A stretch of 64,000 bases of DNA from Parasponia andersonii (GCA_002914805.1 JXTB01000137.1:656699-720698); one strand, 5' to 3'. Shown: positions 1 through 12,689, numbered from the stretch's first letter. Numbers and translations are program-made. The notes: generated by a model from the letters alone, not told the origin.

Positions 1-472
1 ATTATAGAATATTTCAATTTTTGTCACGTAAGATCCCTCACTCATATCTTTCATTTTAAAGTTCTTTGAGAGAAAATTCTTAATTTGATGTACTAAATCA
101 AGATCATTAGCAGAAAGCACTATATCATCAATATGTAGAATCAAAAGTATAAACTTGCTCCCATTGACCTTTAGATATACACATTAATAAACAATATTTC
201 CTTTAAATCCAAAAGATGTTATGGTATCATTAAACTTAAGATACCATTGTCAGGAAGTTTGTTTAAGTTCATATATTGAGTTCTTAAGTTTATATACCAT
301 GTGTTCCTTTTCTTTAGATGATCAACCTTTAGGTTGATCCATGTAAACTTCTTCTTCAAAATTTCCATTAAGAAAGGTAGTTTTCGCATCCATTTGATGT
401 AACTCTAAATCAAAATGAGCTATTAATACTATGATAATTCTAAAAGAATCTTTCTTAGAAATAGGTGAAAAT
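1..472 (-). mobile_element. copia A, reverse transcriptase part (fossil)
   Basis: The minus-strand translation holds the copia reverse transcriptase landmark LHQMDAKTTFLNGNFEEEVY, followed by a stretch like YMDQPKG. The fragment runs off the left window edge. On its right it stops at the target duplication (468-472, aaaat) of the inserted LTR-gag-LTR element. It is not functional. Confidence 0.8.
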
Positions 473-1996
473 TGTTACCTATTTTACACCTAAGATTGAC
501 AACCTAAGATGGGGGTGAATTAAGTTTTAAAATGTTTTAAGAAATTTTTCAACTATTCAAAATCATAGACCACTATTTTAAAACTTTTTAGCTAAATCAA
601 CAATAATGCCAAATATATAACAATAATAGTAAGTATATTAAGCACACTAAATATCAAACATTCAATTAAATAGTCTCCAATAAAGTAAAGAGTATAGGGA
701 TATAGAAAGTGCAAACTCAGTTTTTACGATACTCAACAAGTACGACGGTTTGCCTATGTCTCCAGCCCTAGGTAACTTGCTTTGAGCTTTCCACTATCAG
801 ATAAAGATTATGGGCTTGACCGACCATTTTACAAACAGAGTGAATTCTTCTTAGGTACACCCTAGCCTTTATAATAGTCTTGACTCCGACTCTATCACAC
901 TTAACCTCGAATTATTTTGACTCCAGTGACAACCTTACCTATACAGATTGTTTAGACAATGGTGCCAATCTCACCAACTTACGGGTTGTTTATGACTTCG
1001 GTGGCAACCTCACCTCTACCGGGTTATTTATGACTCTGATGCTAACCTCACCTCTCAATAATGATTTTACGAAAATACAAGTGAACACTTACTCAAAGAA
1101 TCACCTCTCAAAGAAATAATACAAGATAAGCTTAGGTGATTTGAGAACAATGCATAAATGATGCTCTAGGAATAACTCAAATAGATTTGAAAATTAAAGT
1201 AGAGTAAAAGAGAGCTTTTTGCACTTAGAAACTAATTGGGTATCAATATAGGTTCATATTCTCTTATTCTAAGTCATCAAACTTTGTTTTATTTAAAGGC
1301 ATCTTAAAAAACTAGCCGTTTTCTACCGTTGGTAACTTGCTGCCAAAATTTTGGTCTCTATTTAAAGGCATCTTCAAAAGCTAGTCGTTTTCGACTGTTG
1401 GTAACTTGTTGCCAAAATTTTGATCGACCAAAAGACCTAGCTGTTGAAGTTTGATATGCTAGTTCAACTCTAACGGTCATTTTTGGCCGTTATTTTGGTC
1501 GACCAAGAAACCTATTTTTCGTTTCTTTGAACCAATTTTTGGTCGTTTTTAAAACTTTCTTTTTCAAATCATTTTTAATATTAAAATATATACTTTTGAG
1601 AATATTTGGGTTAGATTAGAAATGATATTTATTTTCAAACAATTAAGAATTAGTGGATTTAAAGTTTAGCTAATTTTTCAAAGATTTGTTTGAAAATTCA
1701 TTTGAATGATTTTTGAGCTATATCAAAGAGAATATTTTGTGCAATGCAATAAATCAAGTACAAGACTAGATATGAAATATACTCTATCTAAGTATGGTCT
1801 TGTATCTTGATTGTCTATTTTCAAGCTTAATTCTGATAATTCCATATGCATCCATCTTCAAGCTTGATTCCTTGATTAACTTGAAGTAGAACTTTAATAC
1901 CATTTCACTACAAACTCAAGTTAAATCATTAGTACTAAATCAAATATTTGTTATCTTCAAAATAAGAGTGAATAAGATTGAAACCTTAAGTTCTCA
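473..1996 (-). repeat. LTR of the gag-only element (3' LTR)
   Basis: This is a direct copy of 4346-5810, sharing the start TGTT(A/T)CCTA and many internal blocks such as GACTCCGACTCTATCAC and GCATCCATCTTCAAGC. It is about 1.5 kb long. The right boundary could extend to about 2064, where the polypurine tract begins. Confidence 0.8.
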
Positions 1997-3174
1997 AACT
2001 ATGAAGAGTATAAAATGATGCATTCAAAATATATAATCATTTAGCATAAGTAAATCATAAATATACTCCCCCTCAATATATGAATTATGATCAAAATGTC
2101 AAAAACTAAAGTAAGAAAAGATCAATCATATATGAGAGATATCAATTATGGATACCAATTATTTTAAAAAAATTTACCAATTATATTTGAAGAAAAAGAA
2201 TAACCAAGTTTGACACCAATTAAAATTATGCCAATAGATACCAATTGTATTTTGAAAAATTATACCAAGTTGATACCAAGTAAAGCACTAAATCGAAGAT
2301 AAAACGACTAACTTGATACTAATTGAAATAATTTAAATCAAAAATACATTCTTCTTCTCCTTTTGATATCATTAAAAATTTACGTAAATATGAAGGATAA
2401 GATTAATTCCAATTAACAAATATAAAGTAAAAATATACAACTAATAACAAGTATCCAATCAAAACATGATATGTTATCCAAGCTAAAACAACCATAGGAA
2501 ATAGATATTCAGAAAAGATAAAATATAACAAAGCATGTTTTAAAAGTTAATGAGAATCTTATATGTGATATTCATAAAAAAAATTGTTCCCATAAAAAAC
2601 AAATCATGCGTAAAAATACAAAACAATAAAGTTACAAAGTGTAAACATTGAATTCAAGTAATGCATCATTTTGAGTTCAAATACAATACCAATATAGATA
2701 AAATAATTCAATTAATTATGCATGGTGTTTATCATATAAAAACTATCAAGTATTTGCACAAATATAAGAATTTAAGCAATATGGATTGTGCAAGCTATTT
2801 GAATCATATAAAAGCGATTAATATGTCAATCAAATTTATACTTATAAATAATTCAAATAAAATCACCCATACCATCCTTGAAAAAGTTCTTCATCTTCTT
2901 TGTGTTGAGTTTGGACTTAATTATCATCTTTCAATTTATCGTTAAGCTCCAATTATTCAAGCTTAAATACCAAACCTACAACAACATCATTTATGCTTTT
3001 CTCCAAAATCACTTATGGCCATGATCGTGCTTTTTGTGTTGTCTCCAAAAGAAAATATCCACCATTATTTCTTTGTAAAAGTTGAGAGCTTGCTGAAGTC
3101 ATTGGTTTTGTTCTTAGAGCACCCACTTTCTTGCTTGTTCCTATAATAAAGTTTCAAGTATGGATTTTCGGTAC

Positions 3175-4297
3175 CTACATAACTTTGAGTCCTTGGGGGT
3201 TAGTCTTTGAACTCTTTAATACCAATTGTTGTTTAACACCAAAATATGCATTTTTCTTGATAGAGAAAGAAAAGCTTGTATGTCCATTTTGGTTGCAATA
3301 AGTACATGTATATTTTAAGTTATCATTAGATGTTGCTTTGACAAAATAATTTTTGAGATTCTTTTGTTTTACAAATGGTTTGTATCCTACACCTTCTTTG
3401 TAAAAAACACATCTTTGTCCACCAAGCATTGAACCAAAATTCTTCTTTCTATTGGTGAAATTGTAGACAATATTGGTTAAATACAAAACTTTTTCTTTTA
3501 AGGAAGCATTTTCATTTTTTAAGGATTGATATAAATCACAATTCAAAATAACTTCCTTTTCTTTTGAAAATTCCTCAAGTTCTTTTAATAAAAAAAGATA
3601 ATTGCTTCTTGAGAGCATTATTTTTCAAAACAATTAATTTATAGTTATCATGTAATATATGAAAATTATCAAGTAGCTTATTGTATGATAACTCTTTTTC
3701 ATCATTATTATTTTCAAAATCACTACTATCATTAAAATAAACATGTGAGTTATTATCGAGTTCAAGAGATTTTTCCTCACTATCGATAGACATGAAGCAC
3801 ATGTTGTTTACTTATTCAACATTATCATCCAAATTACCATCATTGCTATCATCCCAAGTAGCTTTGATTTCTTCTTCTTGCATGGAAGATTTGAGAGTAA
3901 TGACTTTCTTTTTCTTATCTTTCTCCTCATCTTCTTCATCGCTTTCTTTTATTTAACTTATGGTGGCATATGAGCTTTCAAGCATTTTCCATATTTCATA
4001 AGCATTAGTAGCCAATTGAACATGATTATAAATATTTACATCTATACTACATAATAAATAATTAAAAGCATATCCATTCCTAGAAAACATAAACTCTTTT
4101 TCAACAAATTTATTATCAATTACTTTTCTAGGAATATATGGACCTTGAACAATAATATTCAATAAATCATCACCCATAAATTTAAGAAATTTAAGCATTT
4201 TGATTTTCCAAAAATTGTAGTCAATACCATTAAAAAATGGTGGTTTAGTTGAAAACCCCTCATTTGAAAGATTTTGAAAATTGTTTGGGTATATCAT
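3175..4297 (-). mobile_element. gag-like internal region of the LTR-gag-LTR element (fossil)
   Basis: The minus strand at 3953-4297 encodes a copia-type Gag N-terminus (FNGIDYNFWKIKMLKFL, then YEIWKMLE). Pieces at 3575-3802 are acidic and coiled-coil-like. The piece at 3175-3618 contains a zinc-knuckle-like segment (CTYCNQNGHTSFSF). The order fits Gag, but the reading is broken in a few places and no pol domain follows. Gag here would be a nucleocapsid/capsid-type protein. Confidence 0.7.
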
Positions 4298-4345
4298 CTC
4301 AAGATGGTTAAGTCTTTAAAAATTGAGCACAACACTGATACCAAT

Positions 4346-5810
4346 TGTTTCCTATTTTTAGCCCAAGATTGATAACTTAAGAGGGGGGATGCATTGAGTT
4401 TTAAAATATTTTAAGAAACTTTTCAACTATTCAAAACCATAGACCGCTATTTTAAAACTTTCTAGCTAAATCAACAGTAATGCCAAACATATAGAAATAA
4501 TAGCAAGTATATTAAGTACAATAAATATCAAACACTAAATTAAATAGCCTGTAATAAAGTAAAGAGTGTAGGGATAGAGAAAGTGTAAACACAGTTTTTA
4601 CGAGGTTCGATAAGTACGACGATTTGCTTACATCCCCAGCTCTAGGTAGCTTGCTTTGAGCTTTTCACTATTGGATCAAGATTATTGGCTTGACCGACCT
4701 TTTTACAAACGGAGTGAATTCTTCTTAGGCATACCATAGCCTTTACAATAGTCTTGACTCCGACTCTATCACGCTTAACCTCGGATTGTTTTGACTCCGG
4801 TGACAATCTCACCTATACAGATTGTATAGACAATGCTGCCAATCTCACCAACTCACAGGTTGTTTATGACTCCGGTGGTAACATCACCTCTACAGGGTTG
4901 TTTATGACTCTGGTGCCAACCTCACCTCTCAATAATGATTTGATGAAAATACAAGTGAACACTTACTCAAGAATCACCTCTCAAAGAAATTATACAAGAT
5001 AAGTTTAGATGATTTGAGAATAATGCTCAAATGATACTTTAGGAATGACTAAAATAGATTTGAAAGTTAAAGTAGAGTAAAAGAGAGCTTTTTGTACTTA
5101 GAAGCTGATTGGGTATCAATGTAGGTTCATATTCTTTTATTCTAAGTCATCAAACTTGGCTCTATTTAAAGACATTTTCGAAAACTAACTGTTTTCGACC
5201 GTTACTTACTTGTTGCCAAAATTTTTGTCGACCAAAAAAAACTAGCCGTTAGAGTCTGACCCGCCAGTTCAACTCTAACGGTCATTTTTGGCCGTTATTT
5301 TAGTTGGCCAAAATTAGTCAGAAACCTATTTTTAGTTTTTTTGAACCAATTTTTTGTCGTTCTTAAAACTTTCTTTTTCAAATCATTTTTAACATTAAAT
5401 AGTGTACTTTTGAGAATATTTGGGCTAAATTAGAAATGATATTTATTTTCAAACAATTTAGAATTAGTGGATTTAAAGTTTAGCTAATTCTTTGAAGATT
5501 TGTTTGAAAATTCATTTGAAAGATTTTTGAGCCCTATTAAAGAGAATATTTTTTGCAATGCAATAAATCAAGTACAAGACTAGATATGAAATATATCCTA
5601 TCTAAGTATGGTCTTGTATCTTGATTGTTCATTTTCAAGCTTGATTTTAATAATTCCATATGCATCCATCTTCAAGCTTGATTCCTTGATTAACTTGAGG
5701 TAGAACTTTAATACCATTTTACTATACCCTCAAGTTAAATTATTAGTATCAAATTAAATATTTATTATCTTCAAAATAAGAGTGAGTAAGACTGAAACCT
5801 TAATTTCTCA
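4346..5810 (-). repeat. LTR of the gag-only element (5' LTR)
   Basis: This is the partner of the repeat at 473-1996, in direct orientation and about 1.47 kb long. The primer-binding-site-like sequence lies immediately to its left, which makes it the 5' LTR of a minus-strand element. Copia A sequence resumes at 5814. Confidence 0.8.
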
Positions 5811-5831
5811 GTAAAAATGTCTCCATATAGT

Positions 5832-6975
5832 TAATGAGTATATATTTCACTCACAAATCAAGTATTCCCTAGTTCAAATATTTGTAAGTTCTCAAGCATT
5901 TCTATTATTTTAATGTAATTTTGTATTATTATTATAGAAAATAAGAGATTGAAACATAGTGTAAGCTTAGCACGAGGAGTTTTTAAAATCATTAGCAACT
6001 GAAATAAGGTATGGAGCAGTTTAGTAGTTGATTATAAGTACAAGATGGTCGATTGCTTGACCTAAATAACTAAAACGTCCTAATGGACAAAACTGCAAGT
6101 GTCGTGGTGCCGTAAAGTGGTGTCGCAGTGGTACAAGACCAGGCTTGGCACTGCGACACCAGGGAGTGGCGTTGTAGCACTGTTGCTCCAGGATCATAAG
6201 CATCGCTGCGCCTAGAAGAGAACACCGCAACACTTGTGGATATGGGTGCTCAAAATCCAAACCAAACTAATCAAACCGACCAATCTAATCCAATCTAATC
6301 TAATTATAAAAAATTGGATATCTGATTATAATTGGATTAGGTTGAATACTAAATTTCGGATTTTAATTAGATTGGTATAGTTCGTGGATCTCATAATAAA
6401 AATCTAATTAATACCCGACCAATCTAATTTATATTAAATAAATTAAAATAATAAATATATTCAAGTATTTTTTTATTGTTGGCTTATGTATCTCTTAATA
6501 TAAATATTATTTCACTAAATCAAATAAAAATTCTATCTTAACTTAGTATATTCATCTCATTATCTTATTTATTATCTCAGTTTAGAAGTAAATTGGAAAA
6601 AAGCCAAGAGTTTGAGATTCTTTCCCCTATTTACTACCTTTCCTTATAAGTAAATTGGAAAAGGCCAAGAGTTTAAGATTCTAGAGTTCTATTACGTTAT
6701 ATAGATTTTGATTTTTATTCTTTTAATTTGAAATATATTAGAAAAAAATCTTCACAAAATTTTGCTCATAATCGATTAAAAAAATCAATCCAATCCAATT
6801 ACTAGTTTGGATTGGATTAGTTTTTATAGATAAATTGGATTGGACTGGATAGTAATTTCTTGAAACTGATCTATAATTAGATTGGATAGAATATGACTAA
6901 AATAGGTTAGATTCCAGCCGATGAGCACCCTTACCTCTGGACCAAAAACAAGAGTGTTGCAGCACCCATAGCAAA
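5832..6975 (+). repeat. Inverted partial LTR copy (left arm), split by a hAT element
   Basis: The plus strand matches the reverse complement of about 9600-10033 over roughly 440 bp. Shared blocks include CAAATCAAGTATT, GAAAATAAGAGATTGA and GTTGATT. The match continues on both sides of the hAT insertion: CTCTGGAC with AAGAG.GTT and CACCCA after 6934. Similarity ends near 6975. Confidence 0.75.
6241..6933. mobile_element. hAT-type non-autonomous element (MITE-like), about 693 bp
   Basis: The termini are inverted: TATGGGTGCTCA at the left and, reverse-complemented, TAAGGGTGCTCA at the right. The flanking octamers CTTGTGGA (6233-6240) and CCTCTGGA (6934-6941) match at 6 of 8 positions and lie inside the left LTR arm. 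The interior is rich in short subterminal repeats of the ATTGGATTAG / CTAATCCAAT type, as in many plant hAT MITEs. No transposase ORF is present, so it depends on a transposase supplied from elsewhere. Confidence 0.75.
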
Positions 6976-7259
6976 GTTAAAAAACATTTAGTGACTATAC
7001 TCGTCATTAATAATATGTTATCTCATCTCAATAAAACTCACAACTTATTCAAACAAACAAAAGAAAATCAAGTAAAAGGGTGCTAAAAGAAACCAACTCA
7101 TGGTAAAAAAAATCACAACAACCGATACCTAAGTAAAGTAACACTTAATAAATAATTAACCAACAAGTATTTTCAACTTCAAACTCAAAATTGGAACTGT
7201 TTTCTATATTTAGATTTCAATTTAAGCTCAAGCAAAACAACATAAAATAAAAACGTACC

Positions 7260-8340
7260 AGAGAGGTGCGCCATTCTCTCCTCCTATCAAGGTTGGCATA
7301 GGTGGTGTGCTGTGGACAAGGTGGCTCTAACTTGAGTAGTGTGGGACTCCTCTCTATAATTTATATCTTCAGGTTTATTCATATACAAATCGATGAAGCT
7401 CATCAAATAGCGGCTTCTGCCTATAGTACATGTCATATAATATAACAAATAGGTTTTAATTTTGAACGCCCTTAAGCTTGGCGATATATGGTAGTAATTG
7501 GCACATACTCTCAACTTGTCTCAACTCCAGCATATGTGATTGATGGGCTTAAATAAATGGTGTTAGTAGTGGTGGACAAGGTTTTGGCCACATAGGATCG
7601 TCATAGATGTGATTTTTGATGAACCATAATGGCAAATTTATTTGAATCTTAAAGGGTGAAGACCCACACGTGTTATTTTGCGACCCTTCATTATTGATCC
7701 ATTCTTGATTCTCCTCCTCATTTGAATATCATCATCAAACAGACCTAAGATCCTTCCGCTTGTGTTCGGCTCCTCACGGTGGCTTTCACCAACATTTGTG
7801 ACTTGTGCATTTATCATAGTCGTGACTCTTATCATGGTTTCAAGGGAGTCATATAGAGATTTGAATTGTAAGTTACGAACGGTTTCCATCCTCTCTTATT
7901 CCTCAAACAAAGTATTATCTCCTTTGAAAATTATGCAAGAAGGTATTCAAGGTCGGGAGAATTCTCCGCTTGGTGATGTTGAGCAGCACACCATTGTGCT
8001 GAAATATTAGAGTTATCCCATAATCCTTGGTAGCTTGGTAGATAATTCCAACTCTGGTGGTCAAAATAGGCTATGTTTTCTAACAACTAATAGGTTTCAT
8101 TCGTGGATAGTTAGTAAATAAAGATAGTATAATTTTCTCTTTCTACCTACATTCTTTCTTTTGGTCAAAGGTTGTCGGGAAGTTTTGTATTTGATACTCC
8201 CATGTCAAACCATGATTCAGGTACATTATGAGAAATTTTGTATCTCCACCATGCACAACAAAACAACCATGTGTCTCGGTGAGCAAATCACAAGAGGACT
8301 TGTCTATCTAACATCTTGAAGAACCTCACAAAACAAAAAT
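7260..8340 (-). mobile_element. gag/leader-like internal region of the gypsy-type element (fossil)
   Basis: The minus strand carries a weakly coding stretch at 7638-7889 (starts METVRNLQFKSLYDSLE) and neighbouring fragments such as NYLPSYQGLWDNSN near 8000. Placement after LTR and leader fits Gag, but I cannot assign a domain firmly. It is broken. Confidence 0.4.
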
Positions 8341-8560
8341 TTAAAAATATAAATTAAAAAAATAAAACAAAAGCCTAATTAAGAGCAAGTTACTTACTCC
8401 TGATATCAATAATAATCTAAAATGCCAATTCCTTGGAAGTAGTACCAAATAATTATATATATATATATATATAATAATAATAACCACAAGTGAATGGATC
8501 ATAAACAAGTAATAAAGTGATGAGAGTTTTATTAATCTTACGAGGAATTAGGTGTTAAAT

Positions 8561-10033
8561 TGCTGCTAAGTACCGAAATTGTGGTGATCTAATTTTATGT
8601 AGGCAGCTGAACTAAATGAATTTATAATTAAATAAAAACAAATATTAATATAAATACATAAATAAACTATGAAAACTTCTATGAATAAATATACTAAGGG
8701 ATTGAATTCACTTAACTATTAATAATATTTTTTGATCACCAATTATATTCTAATAAATTATTCCTAGTTTATAAGCCAAGAATTCGAAAGTATTTCTACC
8801 ATCTCTCTCAAGTATTGAGTGAAATCATTCCTAAATTCTGATTCTAATATCTTTATTCTGAATCTAAAAATTAAGAATTCATTATGTTTAATAGTTCTTT
8901 GATCATAGCTTCAAAGAAGTTATAGATTCTCAAATTCTACAAGTCTTAGGTTATACTATCCTATGGTTATATCTCAAATTTCCTTTCTGAAGTGCCAAAT
9001 TCTAGAAACCAAATCATCTAATTAGTGGCCAATTAGTTAAGAAGCATTAAGCATGGAATAGTATAAATAAATTCTAGAAAAATATCAAAGAACATATTAG
9101 AAATCAAGATATAGAATCAAGTATAAACTACATCATTCTCCTAGCATATACTAACTAGTTCATTACAGGAGAATCCATTACTAATTTCAACAAGAATTTT
9201 ATATATCCAAATATGTTCATAACTTAAGTATAATAAAAAATTCAAATGATATTAGGGTAACAAAGAAGAAGAGAATACTCTTTTATAGAGATAGAACTTC
9301 AAGCCTTTAATTCTTTAAACAACTCTCTTAAGCCTCCTATCTAAATTTTAGCTCTGACTCCTTCCTCTCTAGGATTTTTGAGTTCTCAAGTGTGTTTCTT
9401 CTCTCCAACTCTCCACTCTTGCTACAAAGGCTTAAGTGTGCATTTATAAGGCAGCCAAATAACCTATCATGGAGAAAAAATTGACCATTTGATTGGATGC
9501 AATCAGTAGTTGAGATTTTTATTAAAATCTCATCAAAAGCACAGATCCTAACGCAAGGGAGTACCATAAAGCTCTCAAAATTGGATGAAGATCAGATTAT
9601 GGAGCACTACAATGCTTTGCTCTGGGTGTTGTAACGCTCTTATTTCTAGTCCAGAGGCACTGCAACACTCTATTCTAGGCATTGCGGTGCCCATGATCCT
9701 GGACTAATAGCACTGTGGCACCACTACTTGGCACTTCAGCACTAGTTTAGGTCTTATAGTGTTTTCTAGTTTTTTCCATTAGAGAGTTTTAGCTCTTTAG
9801 GTCGAGTAGTTGTCCCTCTTTTATTTCCAATCAACTGCTAAGTTGCTTTGGGCCTTGTTTCGGTTGCTAATGACTTTAGAAACTTCTCTTTTTGTGCTAA
9901 ACACACTAAGTCTCAATCTCTTATTTTCTGCAATAATAATACAAAATAACATTAAAACAATATAAATACCTGAGAATTTATAAATATTTGGACTGGAGAA
10001 TACTTGATTTGTAAATGAAATACACACTTATCA
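8561..10033 (-). repeat. gypsy-type LTR with adjacent primer-binding-like site
   Basis: The LTR is about 1.47 kb and reads right to left. Immediately after it (plus 8530-8560) the minus strand reads ATTTAACACCTAATTCCTCG. This resembles the tRNA primer-binding region at 58447-58470 behind another LTR of the same style. Microsatellite (TA)n lies in the leader at 8454-8474. Confidence 0.65.
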
Positions 10034-12640
10034 ATAGTCAATGCTTTCTTTCTAAGTAAAATCTTTGACTATTAGTTTGGCTTTATAGCATTCAATGTTA
10101 CCATTAGAGTCGTGTTTGGTCCTAAAGATCCATTTACACCTAACATTCTTACAATCTTTGGGCAACTCAATGAGATCCTAAACTTAATTTAATCTATATA
10201 TTTCATCTCGTCTTTCATGGCATCCATCTACTTAATAGAATCAATACTTTCTACAGCTTATGAAAATGAAATTGGTTTCTTGTCAATTCCTAAGTTAATT
10301 TATGACTCTTGTAGATAAACTACATAGTCATGAGAATAGCAGAGCTTTTATTTTGCTAAGATTTTCTTAATGTTATTCCTTGTGACTCATTTATAATGGG
10401 TTCATTGGTGATAGTTTTATTATGGAAAGTTTCTTCATTGATTTGTTGTTCTTGAATATTTTTAAGCTGCTTGACAATAGTAGGAACAACATATTTAGAA
10501 GTCAAAGGTATAGGAACTTACACTCTAACTTCTTGAATAACCGCATCATGTGTTTTTCCACTCTTCACCATTTTTAATGAACCTTGCATTTCTAGTTTTT
10601 TTACAATTTTTAGACTATGATTAGAATAATAAAATCTATACCCTTTGGATTTTTTAGGATAACTAACGAAAAATCTACTAGTCATTCTGACATCCTATTT
10701 TTTTTATGTGGATTATAAATCTTTACTTCCACCGGCAAACCCTAAATATGTAGGTACCTTAAACTAGTTTTTTTTCTATCCACAATTCAAAGAAAGTCTT
10801 TGGAATTGCCTTACTAGGAACCCTATTTAATATCTATATGACGGTTTTTAATGTATACATCTATAATAATAAAGGTAAAGAAGAATAACTAAGCATACTT
10901 CTAACCATATCTATCAAGGTACAATTACGTCTTTCTGCTACACCATTTTGTTTTGGCTTATCTAACATAGTGTATTGAGCACATATGCCATGCTTTTTTA
11001 AGAAATTTAGTAAATAGACTTGGATATTGTCCTGATTCACTGTACTTTCCATAATATGCACCACATCTATATGATCATACAATTTTCAGCTTTTTATCTA
11101 ATTGTCTCTTAACTTCTTTAATATACACTTCAAGGGTGTCCACTACTTGAGATTTTTTCTGCAATAGATAAATGCAACCATAATATAAAAAATCATCAAT
11201 AAAGGTGATAAAACACTTTTCTCCACTAAAAGATGAAATATCAAAAGGTTCACATATGCCAGTTCAAGAAGATGTGTACTTCTTATGGCTCCTTTCTTTA
11301 TATTTTTGGTTTATTTTTCTTTTATACAATTAATACATGTACCAAGATCGGTAAAATTCAAATTTGGTAGGATTCTATCTTTTACTAATCTTTTTATTCT
11401 TTTGCTAATCTTGCTATTCTTTCTTCGTATATATGTCCCAAACTTTATGCCATGAATAAATAGAATGTTCGTCAACTGAACTCTATTTAGTTCCTACATT
11501 ATGTTGCAAAGCTAATAAGGTTTCAGTAAACAAAGAATCAAGTTTAAGCACCATTGCACAAGATTATAGAACTAATGAGATTTTTATTCTTATATAAACT
11601 AAAAGATCCACAACCAAATTTATAAGAAAATCCCATTATGTCTAACTTGGGTAAAGAAACTAAATCGTAGGAAAATTTAAGTACATAAAGGATTTGAAAC
11701 AAATCTAAATGATATCTAGTATCTAAAATGAGATGATAAGTTCCAATGCCTTCAACTGGAGCTTTGTTTCGATTCCCCATGAAAACGAAGTTTTCATTTG
11801 GCTTTATGATTTGGATCGAAAGGAATCTCTGCATTATATTGGAAACATGACTAGTTAAGTTAGAATCAATCAACTAAGTATTATAAGGAACTTCAGTTAA
11901 GTTTGATTCGAAATATATGAAAGTAGAAGGTTTACCTTTCTTTTCAAACCAAGCTTTACGCTTCAATTATGATAATGTCCAACTTTCTTGCAGAAATGAC
12001 ACTTATCATTCTTGTATTCTTTTTTGTGGATTTGAGAAGTCTTAGAAGATTCATTTGACTTCTGTAAACCTTACTTCATGACTTTTTTAGAATTCTATTT
12101 AGATTTCTTTTCAGTTCCCTATTGAGTAGTAAGATTATTAGAATAAGTTCTTTGATTTTTCGGCCTTGTCTCTTCTTGTACAAGCTTATAGGCTAATTAA
12201 AGAACATTCCAATTGTACTTAAAAGTATTGTAGTTCATTTGAAAAGTCTCTATATTGCTCAGAAGGAAAGAAATTTAGTATGAATTGTACTAAAAGTATT
12301 CATCCACATTTATTCCTAAATTTTTTTAGCTTTATTGCTATCTTTGTTATTTCAATGATATGTTCATGCATTGTACGAGAACCATTATATTTCATAGTGA
12401 TCAAGTTAGTTATTAATGTCCCAGTAAGTAACTTATCAACAATTCGAGACCTCTTTTCCACAAATTTCATAAATTTCTTAGCACTATCAGTTTTGGGAAG
12501 AATAGACTTAATGTTAGTTGCTACTGTCATTCACATAAATATTAAGTTTAATATGTTTGATCTTTCCTAAAGTTTATGGGTAATCCTTTCCTCATCACTG
12601 CTTATAGCTATAATATTAGCAGACTTCTAAATTTGAAATA
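10034..12640 (-). mobile_element. copia A, gag to integrase part (fossil)
   Basis: Fragments on the minus strand, right to left, are: Gag (12300-12530, GSRTMHEHIIEITKIAIKLKKF-like); a CCHC zinc knuckle near 11990 (CHFCKKVGHY); a protease/pre-integrase region (11544-11873, with DSNLTSHVSN and GNRNKAPVEGIGTY); and the integrase core end (10861-11082, QNGVAERRN). The stretch 10034-10860 holds the rest of integrase and the reverse transcriptase start. Several breaks are present. Confidence 0.75.
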
Positions 12641-12689
12641 TTAAGTCAAAATCCAAAATACCCAAGTAAAATTGGACTTATTCACATTG

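Larger units (their letters stand above)
473..5813 (-). mobile_element. LTR-gag-LTR retroelement without pol, inserted in copia A
   Basis: Two long direct repeats (473-1996 and 4346-5810) bracket a 2.3 kb internal region that encodes only gag-like protein on the minus strand. Next to the right-hand (5') LTR, the minus strand at about 4331-4345 reads TTGGTATCAGTGTTG, like the initiator-Met tRNA primer-binding site of copia elements. A polypurine tract (minus strand GAGGGGGAG) lies at 2066-2075. The sequence aaaat flanks both sides (468-472 and 5814-5818) and fits a 5-bp target duplication within copia A. No protease, integrase or reverse transcriptase was seen, so it is probably a non-autonomous, gag-only copia derivative. 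The two LTRs differ visibly, so the insertion is not recent, and the element is broken. Confidence 0.75.
5832..10033 (-). mobile_element. Ty3/gypsy-type element with outward-facing LTR ends, inserted in copia A
   Basis: The right end (8561-10033, minus) is a complete-looking LTR followed by a primer-binding-site and leader region. The left end is an inverted, partial copy of the same LTR: about 440 bp, 5832-6240 plus 6942-6975, split by a hAT element. Both outer ends are therefore LTR 5' ends. The 5-bp sequence ATAGT flanks it perfectly (5827-5831 and 10034-10038) and lies within copia A sequence, as expected for integrase-mediated insertion. The internal part (about 6976-8550) has gag-like fragments on the minus strand but no pol. 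A Mutator-like element with long inverted repeats is the alternative reading, but the primer-binding region favours an LTR origin. It is broken. Confidence 0.65.
1..12640 (-). mobile_element. Ty1/copia element A, broken and interrupted by two nested insertions
   Basis: This is an old Ty1/copia retroelement on the minus strand. Reading right to left, gag, zinc knuckle, protease-adjacent region, integrase and reverse transcriptase follow the order expected for copia. Sequence typical of the copia reverse transcriptase start breaks off at 472, resumes briefly at 5814-5831 and continues from 10034, so two elements landed inside it. The short middle piece was recognised because it lines up with the equivalent part of copia B near 62050. 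The rest of the element lies left of the window. Its coding parts carry many breaks, and it is the oldest layer of this nest. The right boundary near 12640 is approximate and no LTR was recognised there. Confidence 0.8.

Noticed and set aside
880-1119. 79-codon open frame with a twin at 4754-5002
   Set aside because: Both lie inside the two LTR copies of the gag-only element; the similarity is due to the LTRs being repeats, not to a gene family.
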